Below are positions 33,904 through 44,979 of a DNA stretch of 64,000 bases, piece by piece. The stretch is from contig OX344753.2 of the NCBI GenBank assembly GCA_947034885.2, positions 28,970,347 to 29,034,346 of the forward strand. Direction: 5' to 3'. Each line of letters opens with the position of its first letter. Position 1 is the first letter of the stretch. This stretch comes from Thuidium tamariscinum. Taxonomy: Eukaryota > Streptophyta > Bryopsida > Hypnales > Thuidiaceae. The notes under the pieces are model-generated. The model was not told where the DNA came from. It ran no database searches and saw only the letters and a list, made by a program, of their open reading frames with translations. The position numbers and the translations under genes are program-made.

Positions 33904-34619
33904 TTGCAAGAAACACTTACCGGTTTTGGCTCAAAATGGCTCAAAATCAATGAGTCCTGTGAGTCCTATGACCCTTTGAAATAAATTTTTTTTAAATTGA
34001 AAAAAATATGGATAATTTGAAGAGCAATGAGAATATTATGTCTCTTGAAATTCAGACCTAAGAAATTTTTTCTCTAAATGTTATAGACAATGGAAAATAC
34101 AATGAAAATAGCTCTTTTTTCACTAATTTGGTAAAAATAGTAAAAAAATTCAAAAAAAGAAAATGAAAAATCCTTTTTTTCTTCAAGTAAAGGTATTTCT
34201 TTTCCAACAAATTTCATATTTGGAAAAAATAAATTCTATTCTCTACACGTGCGCAAAGTCAGCCACTTTGGCGACATGTGGAAGCTGGACAGTTTAATAT
34301 TTTCAAAAATCCTTTTTAGGGATTGTGTAACTATACTATATATCTAAGCATGCCAATTTTCAGCTCAAAATTTGCATTTTTGGGTCAAAAATAGGACTAA
34401 AAACCCCCAAAATGGCCAAGGTAGTCAGCCAATCGGGGGCAGTTTAAAAATAGTAAACTAATTTTAAAAAAACTGAAAAAATCACACAACATATAAAACT
34501 TTTTTGTTCACCTTCATTCCAAATTTCAAGTTGATAGGGCAAACTATGCAAAAGTTATGAGCAAAAAACTACCTGTTGGAGGTCAAGGGGACAAAAAATA
34601 GGACAAGTGTTTCTTGCAA
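33904..34619. mobile_element. MITE with TTGCAAGAAACACTT ends
   Basis: It begins TTGCAAGAAACACTT at 33,904 and ends with the exact reverse complement at 34,619. There is no coding capacity. The flanks (TACTTTTACAATGTG on the left, ATGTATATTTCAAAT on the right) resemble an uninterrupted relative at about 34,795-34,860 (TATTTTTACATTGTATATTTC, then GTATGTTGTAGAAAT), which supports insertion. The AAGAAACACTT end resembles the CACTA-type end at 43,744 and the MITE at 11,429, so a CACTA-related family is likely. The flanking TCG/TCA is an imperfect 3-bp duplication. Confidence 0.7.
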
Positions 34620-37298
34620 TCACCCATGTATATTTCAAATACAAAATGTGCTACTGTATGTTGTAGAAATCAAAGGTAACCTTCAAAGTCCAATCTTTTG
34701 TCATGAAGACGTGGTACAAAAGAAACATAAAAGTTGTAAACCTGTGCGACATTAAAGAGATAATGGAAAATTGAAATATGGACACCTTCTTCTTCTCTAT
34801 TTTTACATTGTATATTTCAAATTGGGTGTCTTTTGCTGTATGTTGTAGAAATGAAACCATTGAAGTGTAATCTATATCACGTGAAGGCCAACCAAAAAAT
34901 GAAAATAGAAGTTTTAAACTTGTGCGTCATTAAGGAGTCGTCAAAAAATTGAACTACAGACACCTTCTTCCTCAATAATTCTTCATTTGTTCAAAAAAGT
35001 TCGAAATCCCATTATGGTTTTGAGAAACTGTGGTTAAGAAAAATTAAACAACGTGAAGTTGAAGCATACCGTCCAAAATATACATACCTTAATCGTTAGG
35101 AGATTTTAGGATTTATTAATGGAAAAACTATTTTCTTGATGATTATTGTCTCTATAGTAGAAGAAGATAGTGAATTCCTATATTGAATTAGAAAGCTTTA
35201 ATATAATTAAGTGGAGACTACTTTAAAATATATATTTAAATTTTTATGTTCCAATTTCTTTTATCTTGTACAAACCCATCCAATTGAAAAGATGAAATGT
35301 TACTATGATTAAGAACATGTACAAATTTATAAAGTTGAACCTATCTTAGAAATAGAAAGGAAAAAAAAGAGTTTTCTTCATTCCATTAATTTTGAATAAT
35401 TTAGGATTCTGCATAGCATTCAGTGAATAATAAATAATGTGATAAATAAATGACACTATTGAAATTTTTTTTTAGGGGATTGAACAGTCCTTATTTCTAA
35501 CTATAAATAGTTGTCATGTTGAAGGTATGTATATTTCCATATTGTTTAATAAGAAAATTAATTAAATTCATGATTATTTTAATAGTCGTATACTAGAAGC
35601 AGTTACTACTATGTTGGGCCAAAAGTTTTTAGGGGATTGAACTTGTTAAATTTACAAATCCATGTTCTGAAATGCATTGAAGAAGCGCACTTTGATGTGC
35701 TAAAGAAACGTCATTCACATGCTTGTCAATTATAGCACTTAAAATGTAATTCATGATACAACATATGCAATTCCAATTAATGAGGAACAAGTGCTGAACC
35801 TATCAAATTTAATGAGGTACAAGTCATGAAGTCATCAAATTTAATGAGTTACTAGTGGTGAAATCGTCAAATTCAAAATCAAATAATTGCCTTTATAATG
35901 ATGCCAGTATGATGGCCTTGCTACTTGTCTTTCACTCCTTAGAATGCAACCTCATAGCATTGACAATCATTTTGTATTAGTAAACGAAGCACATTATTGA
36001 AAAGAAGTGTTAATGTTTATTTCTTGAAAAGATTATTAATTCATTTCATTTTGTAAAGTTTTGAATTACATACTTCTGTACTTCATATTTGGGTAAATTT
36101 TTTGTTAATTGTAGAGTATTTTGACTAAAATATTGAAGAATTAATGTATAGGACAACTTACTTCAATTGAAATAGGGAAGTAAGGCAATAACTCATAGAA
36201 TCCAAATTTAACAAGAAATCAAACATATGAGTACTAATTTGTTTATAATAATTAATTAGTAGCCTCTACTTGATATTAGACAATAAAGGACCTTGACAAA
36301 ATAAGGTAAGATGTATTTATAGGATTTATTTTAAAATTCAAAAACGTACTTACATTTCCTTGAAAGAATATGAAATAATAATTAATGAACATTATTTAAT
36401 TTTGAAGTACATTTAACTATGCAAAATGAAGTACATTTGTACATTTATTTAGTCACAGAAATTGTTAATAATTGAAATGGGACATCAAATATTTTCATTT
36501 TACTTTGGCATTAGGATTAAATAGATTTTCATAGTATCTTCTTATGTAAATTTGAAGGCATTCTTAGTGGTAGGACAAGGCATAGAGGATTTATTTAGTT
36601 AAATGTAATGAATAAGAAATAGTCATTGTAGGAGACCTTTGAAATACAATGTTAATTCTTTTCAAAGATTTCTTTTTATTAACAACAAATAAGTATTTGA
36701 ATTCATGTTCTCTTGAATTAGAACATTTGAGGAAGATTTATACAACAATAATAGGCTCTTCACTAAATCTGTATTATATCATTAAATGATAACAAATTCA
36801 TGGAAATCAATAAAGGACTTCAAATAAATTTTTTTGGTAGAATTACAGAAAAAAGATAGAATTACCATAATACAATTTGTACATATAAGATATTCAGAAT
36901 CCAAATCCTATCGATTATAGGATGTGGGGGGGGGGCCTTTTGGAATTTATGATTCCTAGAATTGTGAGAATCATTGATAATAAAATAATCAAAGGAACTC
37001 TTAAATTGAGGTAAAGAATTGTAGAAGATTCCGACACTGCACTCTTGAAACTGCGAAAAAATAATTACCATTTTATTTTATATGCAAGTAATCCTTGTAA
37101 TGTGTTCAACTTCTCTTGTTTGCCATTACATTTTTAGGTTTTAGTTGAATATGTAACTTTGGATAGCTTTTGTAGTTTTTTATTGAATATAGTATATTTG
37201 TTCTATACGTGTCAACAGACTAGATATCAATTTCTATAGGCCTGATGAATATCAATTTAAGTCGGGTGTGCATTTTTTCCAGGTACTATTTTTAAGAG
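34620..37298. other. AT-rich spacer, no gene seen
   Basis: About 2.7 kb of AT-rich DNA without a convincing gene. An eleven-base G run lies near 36,928. Two related segments at about 34,630-34,720 and 34,810-34,900 (TGTATATTTCAAAT ... TGTTGTAGAAAT ... GTGAA) are a diverged local duplication. Confidence 0.5.
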
Positions 37299-37600
37299 GG
37301 GCATGCTTTTTCCGGGTATTAATTGTAGTGGGTATGACCTTTTCCGGATTCCATTCCACATTTCGTAGAAGGTGATACTCGGATTCCAATTCTAAAGAGG
37401 GGCATCCTTTTTCCGGGTATCAATTGCAACGGGTATCACCTTTTTTGGGTTCCATCTCACATTTCATAAAAGATGATACCTGGACCTCAATTCCAACGGG
37501 TATGGACCATACTCCAGTACCATCCACACGGGTAGATGATACCCGGATATCAACCACACCGGGTTGGATTCAGCCGGGTATCCCAGGAAGCAGCTTCCTC
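37299..37600 (+). promoter_or_regulatory. Probable promoter with a 98-bp tandem repeat
   Basis: Two diverged copies start AGGGGCATGC (37,299) and AGGGGCATCC (37,397); both contain TTTTTCCGGGTAT and GGGTATNACCTTTT. CCGGGTATC-type words recur in both orientations up to about 37,580. The downstream sequence CTAGGGTTTGGCGCTC followed by CT-rich DNA resembles a plant transcription start with a telo-box, so this is probably the promoter of the ParB/methyltransferase-like gene. Confidence 0.5.
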
Positions 37601-38854
37601 GACCCGCTAGGGTTTGGCGCTCTTGTTACTCTTCGTTTGTTGCCTTTTCGTATTCTTTGCTGCTTTTCCTTGTTGTTTGTTGCTTTTCCGTGTTTTGGGC
37701 GAGTCTTTCGCGTGATGCTTGCGAGATCGTTCTGCGAGGTTTAGCGGTAGTGTTCGGAAGACGTATTCGCGCATGTGAGAGGAGCGCTTCATCTTTGTTT
37801 CAGAGAAGCGCTTCACCTGTGTGTGAGAGGACTGCTTCAACTTGTGGGAGGAGCGCTTCACCAACTTCCGAGAGTTTTCCACGGCACCACCGATTTTCCC
37901 TCTCGTTCTGTCGCGATTGACGGTCGCAGTGTGGGTTTGCAGTGCGAGGTGTGAGGTTGCTGTCCAAGATTTCTGGTTGCCTTGCGATTTGCGGTGGGGA
38001 CAGCATTTGCGTTTATTGACGGTGAGTGAGTCTTGCTAAACCTTATAACCTTCAATGCAGGTTTAGTGCTTTCTTTGATCAGGTCTTTCTGTAAAATTTG
38101 CTTGTATTGTTTGTTTAGGTTTTAGGGTACATTTCTATGTGTTCTATTAAGCTTCATTTAAAGAAGACACAGAAGCTTGTCTTGAGTTGTGGATTCATTT
38201 CTCTTGATTTATTTCGGTTGCTTAGCCCTGCATCTTGTTTGTACAAAAGTAATCACGGTTCCAGTGTGTGAGAGAACGGAGGTGGGCTTCCGCTCAACTC
38301 GTTTGAGTTGCGAGGGTTTTTTTCCTCTTGATTAGGTCTGCATTTCCTCTTGCTTAGGCCTGCATTGTGTCTGAGTTTTGAATCACGATTTTATTGTGTG
38401 ATTTTCTGAGGTGTAACATGCAAATTTGAGGGATTAGATTGGCAATTCAGCTCAATTCGGTTGATTTGGTAGCGTTAAGAATACGAATTCGAGTGCATTG
38501 GACCGTATTGTGTGCTTGGCTAGTGCTTTTGAGATTCAGAAGCTGCATGTAGTGAAATTCTGGCTTTCCTACGTGATCCATAATTGTTAGCTGTTGTAAT
38601 GAACCTTGAAAATGTGGAATTCCTTGTAGATTTTCGAGGTATTTGTGCGTATAGGAAGGTTGGGAAGGACGTTGGGACGACAGTGCATTCCTCGACCTAC
38701 AGAGTAAGTGAAGTTCTGTAACCTAAATTGAATTCCAACTTTGGTAATTGAAAGTACAGCGTATATCATGGGGAGATGCCTGAACCCTAAACAGAATTTT
38801 GCATTGATTCATATCTAATTCCATAATGTGCATCATTTGAATGAGTAGTCTAAA

Positions 38855-38974
38855 ACCCTAAACCCTAAATGAAAACGCTAATTTCCAGTGTTTTTAGAAG
38901 TCTACAAAGAGTATGACGCTCTGTAATATATGTATCGGCCCCAATGATAACCCTAAACCCTAAACCCTAATCCC
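38855..38974. repeat. Interstitial plant telomere-type repeats
   Basis: Short CCCTAAA runs lie at about 38,855-38,870 and 38,951-38,974. Similar runs occur at 51,676-51,699 (TTTAGGG orientation) and 53,961-53,989. They match the Arabidopsis-type telomere unit, and tie the sequence to a green-plant nuclear genome. Confidence 0.85.
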
Positions 38975-38990
38975 TTAGTTTTTGCAATTT

Positions 38991-39371
38991 AGCTCCAGTC
39001 GAGCTGAACTGCAGAGTCAGCTTCTTTCTATAGATTCAGAGTAGTTGGTGGTAGTTCAGCTCGAAACGAGCTGAACTGCAAACTGTTTTTATAACTGAAT
39101 GCAAATTAATTTAAATATCTTCCTCTTCAGATGACTCTTTTATTCATTTATTATTTTTGTATGAGGATCCAATTCCAGTTCTTTAGCATTGTAAAGATTA
39201 ATATACGGATCTTAGAACCACAGAGGCTGCAGTTTAGCTCGATTCGAGCTGAACTCCAAGCAAATAAAAAATAACCAATGAAAAAAACAATGATCTTTCG
39301 GCGTTGAACGTATAATGAACAAATAATCTCCTCATTGAATCTCACCTATGAGATTGAGCTCGAATCGAGCT
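38991..39371. promoter_or_regulatory. Four 15-bp palindromes in the leader intron
   Basis: Copies of AGCTCGANTCGAGCT lie at 38,991-39,005 (two changes), 39,058-39,072 (one change), 39,236-39,250 (perfect) and 39,357-39,371 (perfect). Flanks are mostly TT(C/T)AG before and TGAACT or TAAACT after. They are spaced 65-180 bp apart just upstream of the first coding exon. Confidence 0.9.
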
Positions 39372-40874
39372 AAACTGCAAGTTTAGCAAGCATTCTAATC
39401 TAATAATCCTTTCCAAAACAGAATGGAGGAACAAGTGGCTAGCCTCGAACAGTATTTTTGAAAAAGCGACGTGCAGAACCCCGACGACATCGATGAGGAG
39501 GACATGATGCTCTGTGAGGGCAAGTTCTGGGAATTCAAAGACCCAGACCAAGTTGAAAGCTGGAGTTTTCACATGATTCCTTTCAAGGAAGAAATAGCCT
39601 TCTTATACAAGTTCAAGAAGTCAGCTGTTTTTCTACAACTGTCATTTGATGAACGAGTGAAGGACGTGGAAGCAGATGCGCATCCCGCGATAAAGATCAA
39701 GTGTGTGACATCTGATCCAGATATTCCTAAGGAGGACCAGTATCATTTCACCATTTGCCTTGACTCAGTTCTCATACCATTCACCTTGACTCCATTTTTG
39801 AAGAGTCTGGAGCGAACGTCATTTGCAGATGAGATAAAGGAGTTAGAAAAAAAACTAGATAATAAAGAATGGCAGAATGCGAACGGAGCCCCAATCAATG
39901 GGAAAAAACTTTGTGCCAAGCTCCGATACATGTTCAGTGATCTCAACACTCTGAAAGGGAAGATACAGCTCAGAAATCAGCTAGAGAAGCCACGCACGGT
40001 GTCCATGAACACCGAGCATTCGGGAAGGAGTGAGAGTTCAAAACGCAACTCTGTCGTGGAGACCGGGTTTGGAAAACCAAAGCGTGCCTCTCAAAGGCAA
40101 CCAAGGAATCCCTCTCAAAAGCAAGGAAAGAAAGCCGGCCCCTCCACGTCCAAAGTCGTACTACCCACCAAATCCACAGAGCAATCCGAAATTTCGGAAG
40201 GGAGCTATGTGGAAGAAATGGTAAACGTTCCTCACTCCCGCAAGACCGAAAGAAAGCAAGATTACAAGCAAGTGAGTGAGGTGTACCAACGGTTCTGGTC
40301 TACTTGCAAAGACGCTTACGTCTTCCCTGTTGGTGAGAAGAAAGAGATTGAAATCACAAAGCTCATCGCTGCTCCTTCAACCTTCAACATTTGTTCGAAG
40401 GAAACACGCATTGTTGATGATATGGTAACTTGGCTTCTAAATATTCTGGACAAATCTAACAAGCAAACCCTATGCGTTATGTCGGTGGGACACTCTGCAA
40501 AGCCAACCAAATGGGAGGATATTGAAGACGGCAAGTTCTATATCATCAATGGGCAGCATAGTGTAGAAGCAAGTGAAAGGATTGTCAACGACGCTAACGA
40601 CATCGATGAGGAGACCAAGAAGAATTTTCAGAAATGGGAATGCTTTGTCGTGTGGTCAGCGGATGAAGAGAAGCTCCGGAACATTTCAGCATATTATAAT
40701 CGAACAAATCACTTTGTGGCAACACAACCATCGTGGGCCACGAATATTTTGGGAGCGCGATCCGTGTGGGAGGCCATGGATAGGCCAAAAAATCCGAAGG
40801 AGGCTTCCTCCGTTGGGACCACCTCAGCGATTAGACGAACAGCGGATAATCTCCGCAACAAAAATAAATTCAAT

Positions 40875-41011
40875 GTAAGCATTGAACATTGATATTGCCT
40901 GCCTTTTTTTGTATGTGATTTTCTTCATACCTGATTGTGACTCTTCTGTGGTTTAGCTCGACTCGAGCTAAAGTAGAGAACACCTCTAATGTGGACGGAT
41001 TGTGATATCAG
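40875..41011 (+). other. Intron 1 with a perfect palindrome
   Basis: A GTAAGC donor at 40,875 and a GATATCAG acceptor at 41,011 join two frames in phase (..NKNKFN / EFEKAVY..). The intron contains a perfect AGCTCGACTCGAGCT at 40,955-40,969. Confidence 0.8.
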
Positions 41012-42355
41012 GAATTCGAAAAAGCTGTTTATGTTCGATTTTCAATGATCGATGTAAACAAAAATCTCAAGCTGTCCAAGGCGAAGGACAAAAAAGAGAA
41101 GCTGAAGTTGACGAATGAGTTGAAGCTGATCACCGCCCCTGATGATGTTTACAATCTCTGGAAGGAGGTCATAACAGCCGCCGCCCACGGAGAGCTTTTT
41201 AACCGGGATACGGAGAAGCTGTTTAATGCGAGGACCGATTGGAACCCAGAGAACTACATGCTCACCCGGGAATTCTTCAAGTTCCTTGGCAATCTAAGCT
41301 ATCCTGAGCTGGGAAAGCTTGCAAAGCATATTTTAAACCAGACGGGTGACAAAAGAAAGCATTGTTATCCTAAAGTGACGATTAAGGCAATATCGTCGGT
41401 GCTGGATAGCTGCTACACCACGAAGGAATGGGCGGAAAGGCGGAAGCGGAAGCATCTCGTAAAAAAAGAGCTTCACCAAATCAAGCCGGAGCTTGGCCTC
41501 ATGAACGCAAACAACGAAATTATCGTTGAAAACTGGAAGGCCTTCAAAAACGAACGCATGTTTTCCAGGGCCACTATGGATGTTCTCCTCGACAGGCCTG
41601 GGGAGAGGTACTTTGTGGAGGCAAAGATGGTGAGGTCAAAGAACAAGACTTGTGCTCAGTTGTCGCTAGAAGCGTTTTCTTTTTTCCAAGCGTTTCTTGA
41701 GCACAAGACAAAATTTGTCAAGCCAACGGCGAATGGATACTACCGGACGTACAACGAAATAAACAACGTGACGTCGGAGTGGCCCAGAGGTATGTGGTCG
41801 GAGGAGACGCCAAAGAAAATCGGGCTCGGAGTGGTTGATTTCCGTTGGCTTCCAGGCATGAGCAAGAAGAACAAGTCGATAGTCGACTGTCCATATTTTG
41901 TTGAAGTCGTGAGCTCAATGTTCAAAAAGAGTCCCAAGCTCGGAGAGATTTCATCTTGGCTCTTCATTTGCGCAGACGAGAAGGAACAAGTGCAGGTTTT
42001 ATGATTTGTAGAAACCAACAAGGCTCTGGACAAGTACAACATTGAGTACGCCGACTACTACGTTGGGAAAAATGACCGGCTAGGTGATGCAGCAGCGGCA
42101 AGGACACCAAAGAAGGTTCTTCTAATGTTCTTGCAGAACCTCGCGAATCCTGTGCAGGTCAGAATTCCTGAGGAGTTCCTGTGTCTCGACACGAATAGAT
42201 ACATGAAAGCGCGTGCGTACAGTGAATTTGAGTATCGGCTAAACAATCTGGAACTCCACATGGAATTCTATTTGTGGCTAATCCGCAAATTCTGTACCCC
42301 TGGGATGTGTGTCTTCTCAGGATTCACAGGCGAGAAGTTTACCTGCGCTGCCATG

Positions 42356-42490
42356 GTGGGTCTATTTCTTATCTATGCAGTAATAGCCTTCGCTTACTTG
42401 TGTATTGTTATGTCATTCAGCTCGAGTCGAGCTAAAATGTGCTTGCTGTCATTAGTGAGTTATCTAACGATTAATCTCTTCTTGTTGCAG
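42356..42490 (+). other. Intron 2 with a perfect palindrome
   Basis: A GTGGGT donor at 42,356 and a TTGTTGCAG acceptor at 42,490 bound 135 bp with no stop codon. It is nevertheless called an intron because its translation is a Leu/Ile/Val-rich run that breaks the methyltransferase-like motif. It contains a perfect AGCTCGAGTCGAGCT at 42,419-42,433. Confidence 0.7.
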
Positions 42491-43737
42491 ATGAGTTGCG
42501 TCCACGTTTACGCTACTGGGCTCTTAGAAGAGTCACCTTACTGGGAAGAGCTCTGCTTGAAGGCCATGACATTGGACAAGGCAGACTTTCTGGAAAGCGG
42601 CTATCAAAAAAAGTCGCAAGATGTTGCCCCTGGTTCGCAGTCCGAGCCTTCATTATCAAAGAGGAAACTGCGATCCAGTCAAGACTCGCCTGGCATGAAA
42701 CAGAAGCGAAGGGCGGCTCCTGTCTTCGAAGACTTTGAGGAGTTCTTGGATGATGAGGAAGACGAGCCCGACGACGATGTTGAAGAATTGGGGCTCGACG
42801 AAATAGCGACTCCAATGAGTTGCCTACGATCAGACGTCCCCGGGTCCGTGGCGTCTTCAATGCTACCGCCAGCTGCTCAAACGCCGAAGACTCCTACCGA
42901 TGCTAGTCAGCTAGAACGTAAGAGGAAGAGGGACAACATGGCAATCGTCATGAAGCAGATGGAGCAGATGCAGAAGTTGCAGATCGATCAGATGAATGCG
43001 CAGAACGCCCAGAATGCGCTTCAGCATAAGAAGCAGGAGCTCGCCGTAGCGCAGCTTCGGGAAGAAAGAGAGAGGGACTGTATTCAGCTAGAGAAGGACC
43101 GCATGGAGCAAGCAAAGGTGAACGAAGCAAATTTGAAGATTCAAGAGCAAAATGCGCAGTTCATGCGGGAGCAAGCAGAGGCGAATAGATTGGAGAAGGA
43201 GAGAGACAGGGCGGAGCGAGATAAGAGCAACCAAATTCTGGCCTACTTGTTAGACAAGGCTGGCATTGTGCCGTTGGCAGCAATTTCTCCAGCCTCTGAA
43301 CCTACGCAGCTGCAGATATCGGGGCGGCCCTCAACATCAAACGACAGCAATGTGGCGAGTCCTCAAGTGGCCATTAATGTTGCGCCGCCCCTCTCGATGG
43401 AATCTCCGGTCGCAACTCCTCTCCCTCCCCCTCTTGATGAGCAGTTTCCGGAGACCTCAGTCGATAGGGAGCTGAATGTCATACATGACGCGCGCAACCC
43501 CCCTCTGGATGACGAGTTTCCGGAGACCTCATTCGACAAGGAGCTGAATGTCATACATGACGCGCGCAAGCTTGCCGAGCAAGAGGGAACTTCCGCGGCG
43601 GCAGATAGTGTTGTAGTTGGGCACAACCTGGCCGTGGATGCTTCCGAAGCGGAACTCGGGAGCGCTTCCCTTCCCACTGAAGATCCACCAGCAGGTTGTG
43701 CCCAATGACAACTTGGTTTTTCTTTCTTTGTAGTTTT

Positions 43738-44350
43738 AGCTCGCACTATAAGAAACACTTGTTTTTGGTGTTGTTTCACTGAAACAGAGCATGTTCTGCT
43801 AAGTAGTCCGACATTCTTGAAGAAAAGGCGTTCGGAATGGGAATTGTTCATGATGTCTACTTGAACAAGGAGAGTGTCATTCACAACAGATTGTAACTTA
43901 ATAATGACATTGTTGTTCATGTTGACATCCTTCCAACATTATAAGGAGAAAACAGGAATCGAATTTTCCTAACTTGTTTTGTTCACATTATAAGGAGAAA
44001 ACAGGAATCGAATTTTCCCCATTTTTTTTTCCAAATGGTTTTTTCTTTTCCAACTATGTTCGTAGTTCATTTTTTTGGGCAACTTCTCACCCTTAAAAAC
44101 CTTCTCTTACTACCGATAGATGAATTTGAGAATGAAGAAGCTGGGAAAAAAAAAAAAAAAAAGGAAATACATATAAATATATTTATATATATCGACTCCA
44201 TCACCCTAGAAATCCCCTGCCTAGCTGGATTTTGGATTTAGAACCTCAACAATAATTTTGAAAAACTCTAATTTTTTTTTCAAAGTATTGAGAGGCCCTT
44301 CGGAGATCGTACACTTTGAAATTTTAAACTACATGAACCACATTCCCACG
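43738..44350. other. Half palindrome cut by a CACTA-type end, then spacer
   Basis: TTTTAGCTCG (half of the palindrome) at 43,734-43,743 runs directly into CACTATAAGAAACACTTG, a CACTA-type terminus close to those at 11,429 and 33,904. No matching right end was found. A 34-bp phrase containing TATAAGGAGAAAACAGG occurs twice, at about 43,938 and 43,988. The remainder up to the giant hAT element is AT-rich with an A run of about 19. Confidence 0.6.
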
Positions 44351-44358
44351 GTCATAGG
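44351..44358. repeat. 8-bp target duplication, left copy
   Basis: GTCATAGG immediately precedes the CAGGGTTG end of the giant hAT element and is repeated exactly at 61,615-61,622 after its CAACCCTG end. Eight bases is the standard hAT duplication length. Confidence 0.95.
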
Positions 44359-44379
44359 CAGGGTTGCTTCCGTCGCGTC

Positions 44380-44830
44380 ACGTCCGTCCGTCAGGATGTC
44401 CGTCCGCTGACGTGACGGGGAGCCGAGCGTCCGTCAGGATGAAATTAACGACAGAATCCGCGACAGAGGATGAAAAATCTTGACAGCGGTCGTGGACACC
44501 CTCACGGACGACCTCCGTGGACGGCCTGGAAGGACGTGCTCGGTGGATAGTTCCGATGGACAGTCCTGGCTGACTGGACGGCTTGGATGGACACTCTGGA
44601 TTCTGCGGACGGTCCGGATCCGGTGGACGGTTTTAGGGGACGGCCCGCTCAGACGATCCGCGGGGTATGGACGGCCCCGATGGACAGGCTGTCTAGTGGA
44701 CGGCCCGGACGGACGCCTCCAGATCGACGGTCTGGGTACGGTCTACGCTTGGGAAGGACGGCTTGGATTGAAAGGAACGTTGGACGGCCTGGGTTCGATG
44801 GACGGCTTGGGCTCCGTGGACTGGAACTCT
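44380..44830. promoter_or_regulatory. Left subterminal GACGG array
   Basis: About 450 bp in which GGACGG, GACGGCC and TCCGTC words recur every 10-25 bp, giving a local GC content far above the surroundings. No gene starts here, so the array belongs to the element end. Ac transposase binds AAACGG-type subterminal words; by analogy GACGG could be the binding word of this transposase (inference). Confidence 0.8.
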
Positions 44831-44979
44831 TTATTTGTAAGACTTAAAAGTCTGAGTTCATATTCGCAATCAAAATTTTCTCACTAGTCTATGTGGTTTA
44901 ACCATCTCTAAAAAAATAATTTCAAAAGTTTTGTATTTTAGGCCTTCCATTAGTTCCATAGTCTAAATATAATATATAT

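Larger units (their letters stand above)
37601..39422 (+). other. Inferred 5' UTR exon and 1.4-kb leader intron
   Basis: The leader of about 420 bp contains four GCGCTTCA-type phrases (37,775-37,862). It ends at a GACG/GTGAGTGAG donor (38,022); the matching acceptor CCAAAACAG lies at 39,421, one base before the ATG. The inferred intron 38,022-39,421 holds two short runs of CCCTAAA telomere repeats and four palindromes. No protein is recognisable in the leader. Confidence 0.5.
39423..43708 (+). pseudogene. ParB-like / DNA methyltransferase-like coiled-coil protein
   Basis: Three coding exons are inferred: 39,423-40,874, 41,012-42,355 and 42,491-43,708, about 1,337 codons in one phase. Exon 1 holds a basic linker and then FYIINGQHSVEASER (40,540-40,590), which resembles the N-G-x-H-x2-A motif of ParB/Srx-type domains. 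Exon 2 and its junction hold GVVDFRWLPG, then CTPGMCVFSGFTGEKFTCAA and YATGLLEESPYWEEL. Their order (IV-like first, then I-like) matches beta-class N4/N6 DNA methyltransferases, but the DPPW/Y site reads DFRW. Exon 3 is acidic, then a long coiled coil (about 42,910-43,240), then a duplicated 29-residue phrase. In-frame TGA codons lie at 39,459-39,461 (codon 13) and 42,002-42,004; otherwise the frame is long and clean. ParB-methyltransferase fusions are known in phages. The fold calls are inferences from motifs. Confidence 0.6.

Noticed and set aside
37564-37920. 118-residue protein in the leader of the ParB-like gene
   Set aside because: Its Ser/Ala/Arg repeats simply reflect GCGCTTCA nucleotide repeats; a 5' UTR is more likely.
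42002-42020. A tiny intron GTTTTATGATTTGTAG between the second and third parts of the ParB-like gene
   Set aside because: Sixteen bases is far too short to splice, and the frame is the same on both sides of the TGA, so a point mutation to a stop is simpler.
44480-44887. Protein-coding ORFs in the GACGG arrays (also 49.3-49.9 and 54.1-54.5 kb)
   Set aside because: Several frames stay open on both strands because the repeat lacks stops; the translations are Asp/Gly/Arg/Pro word repeats.
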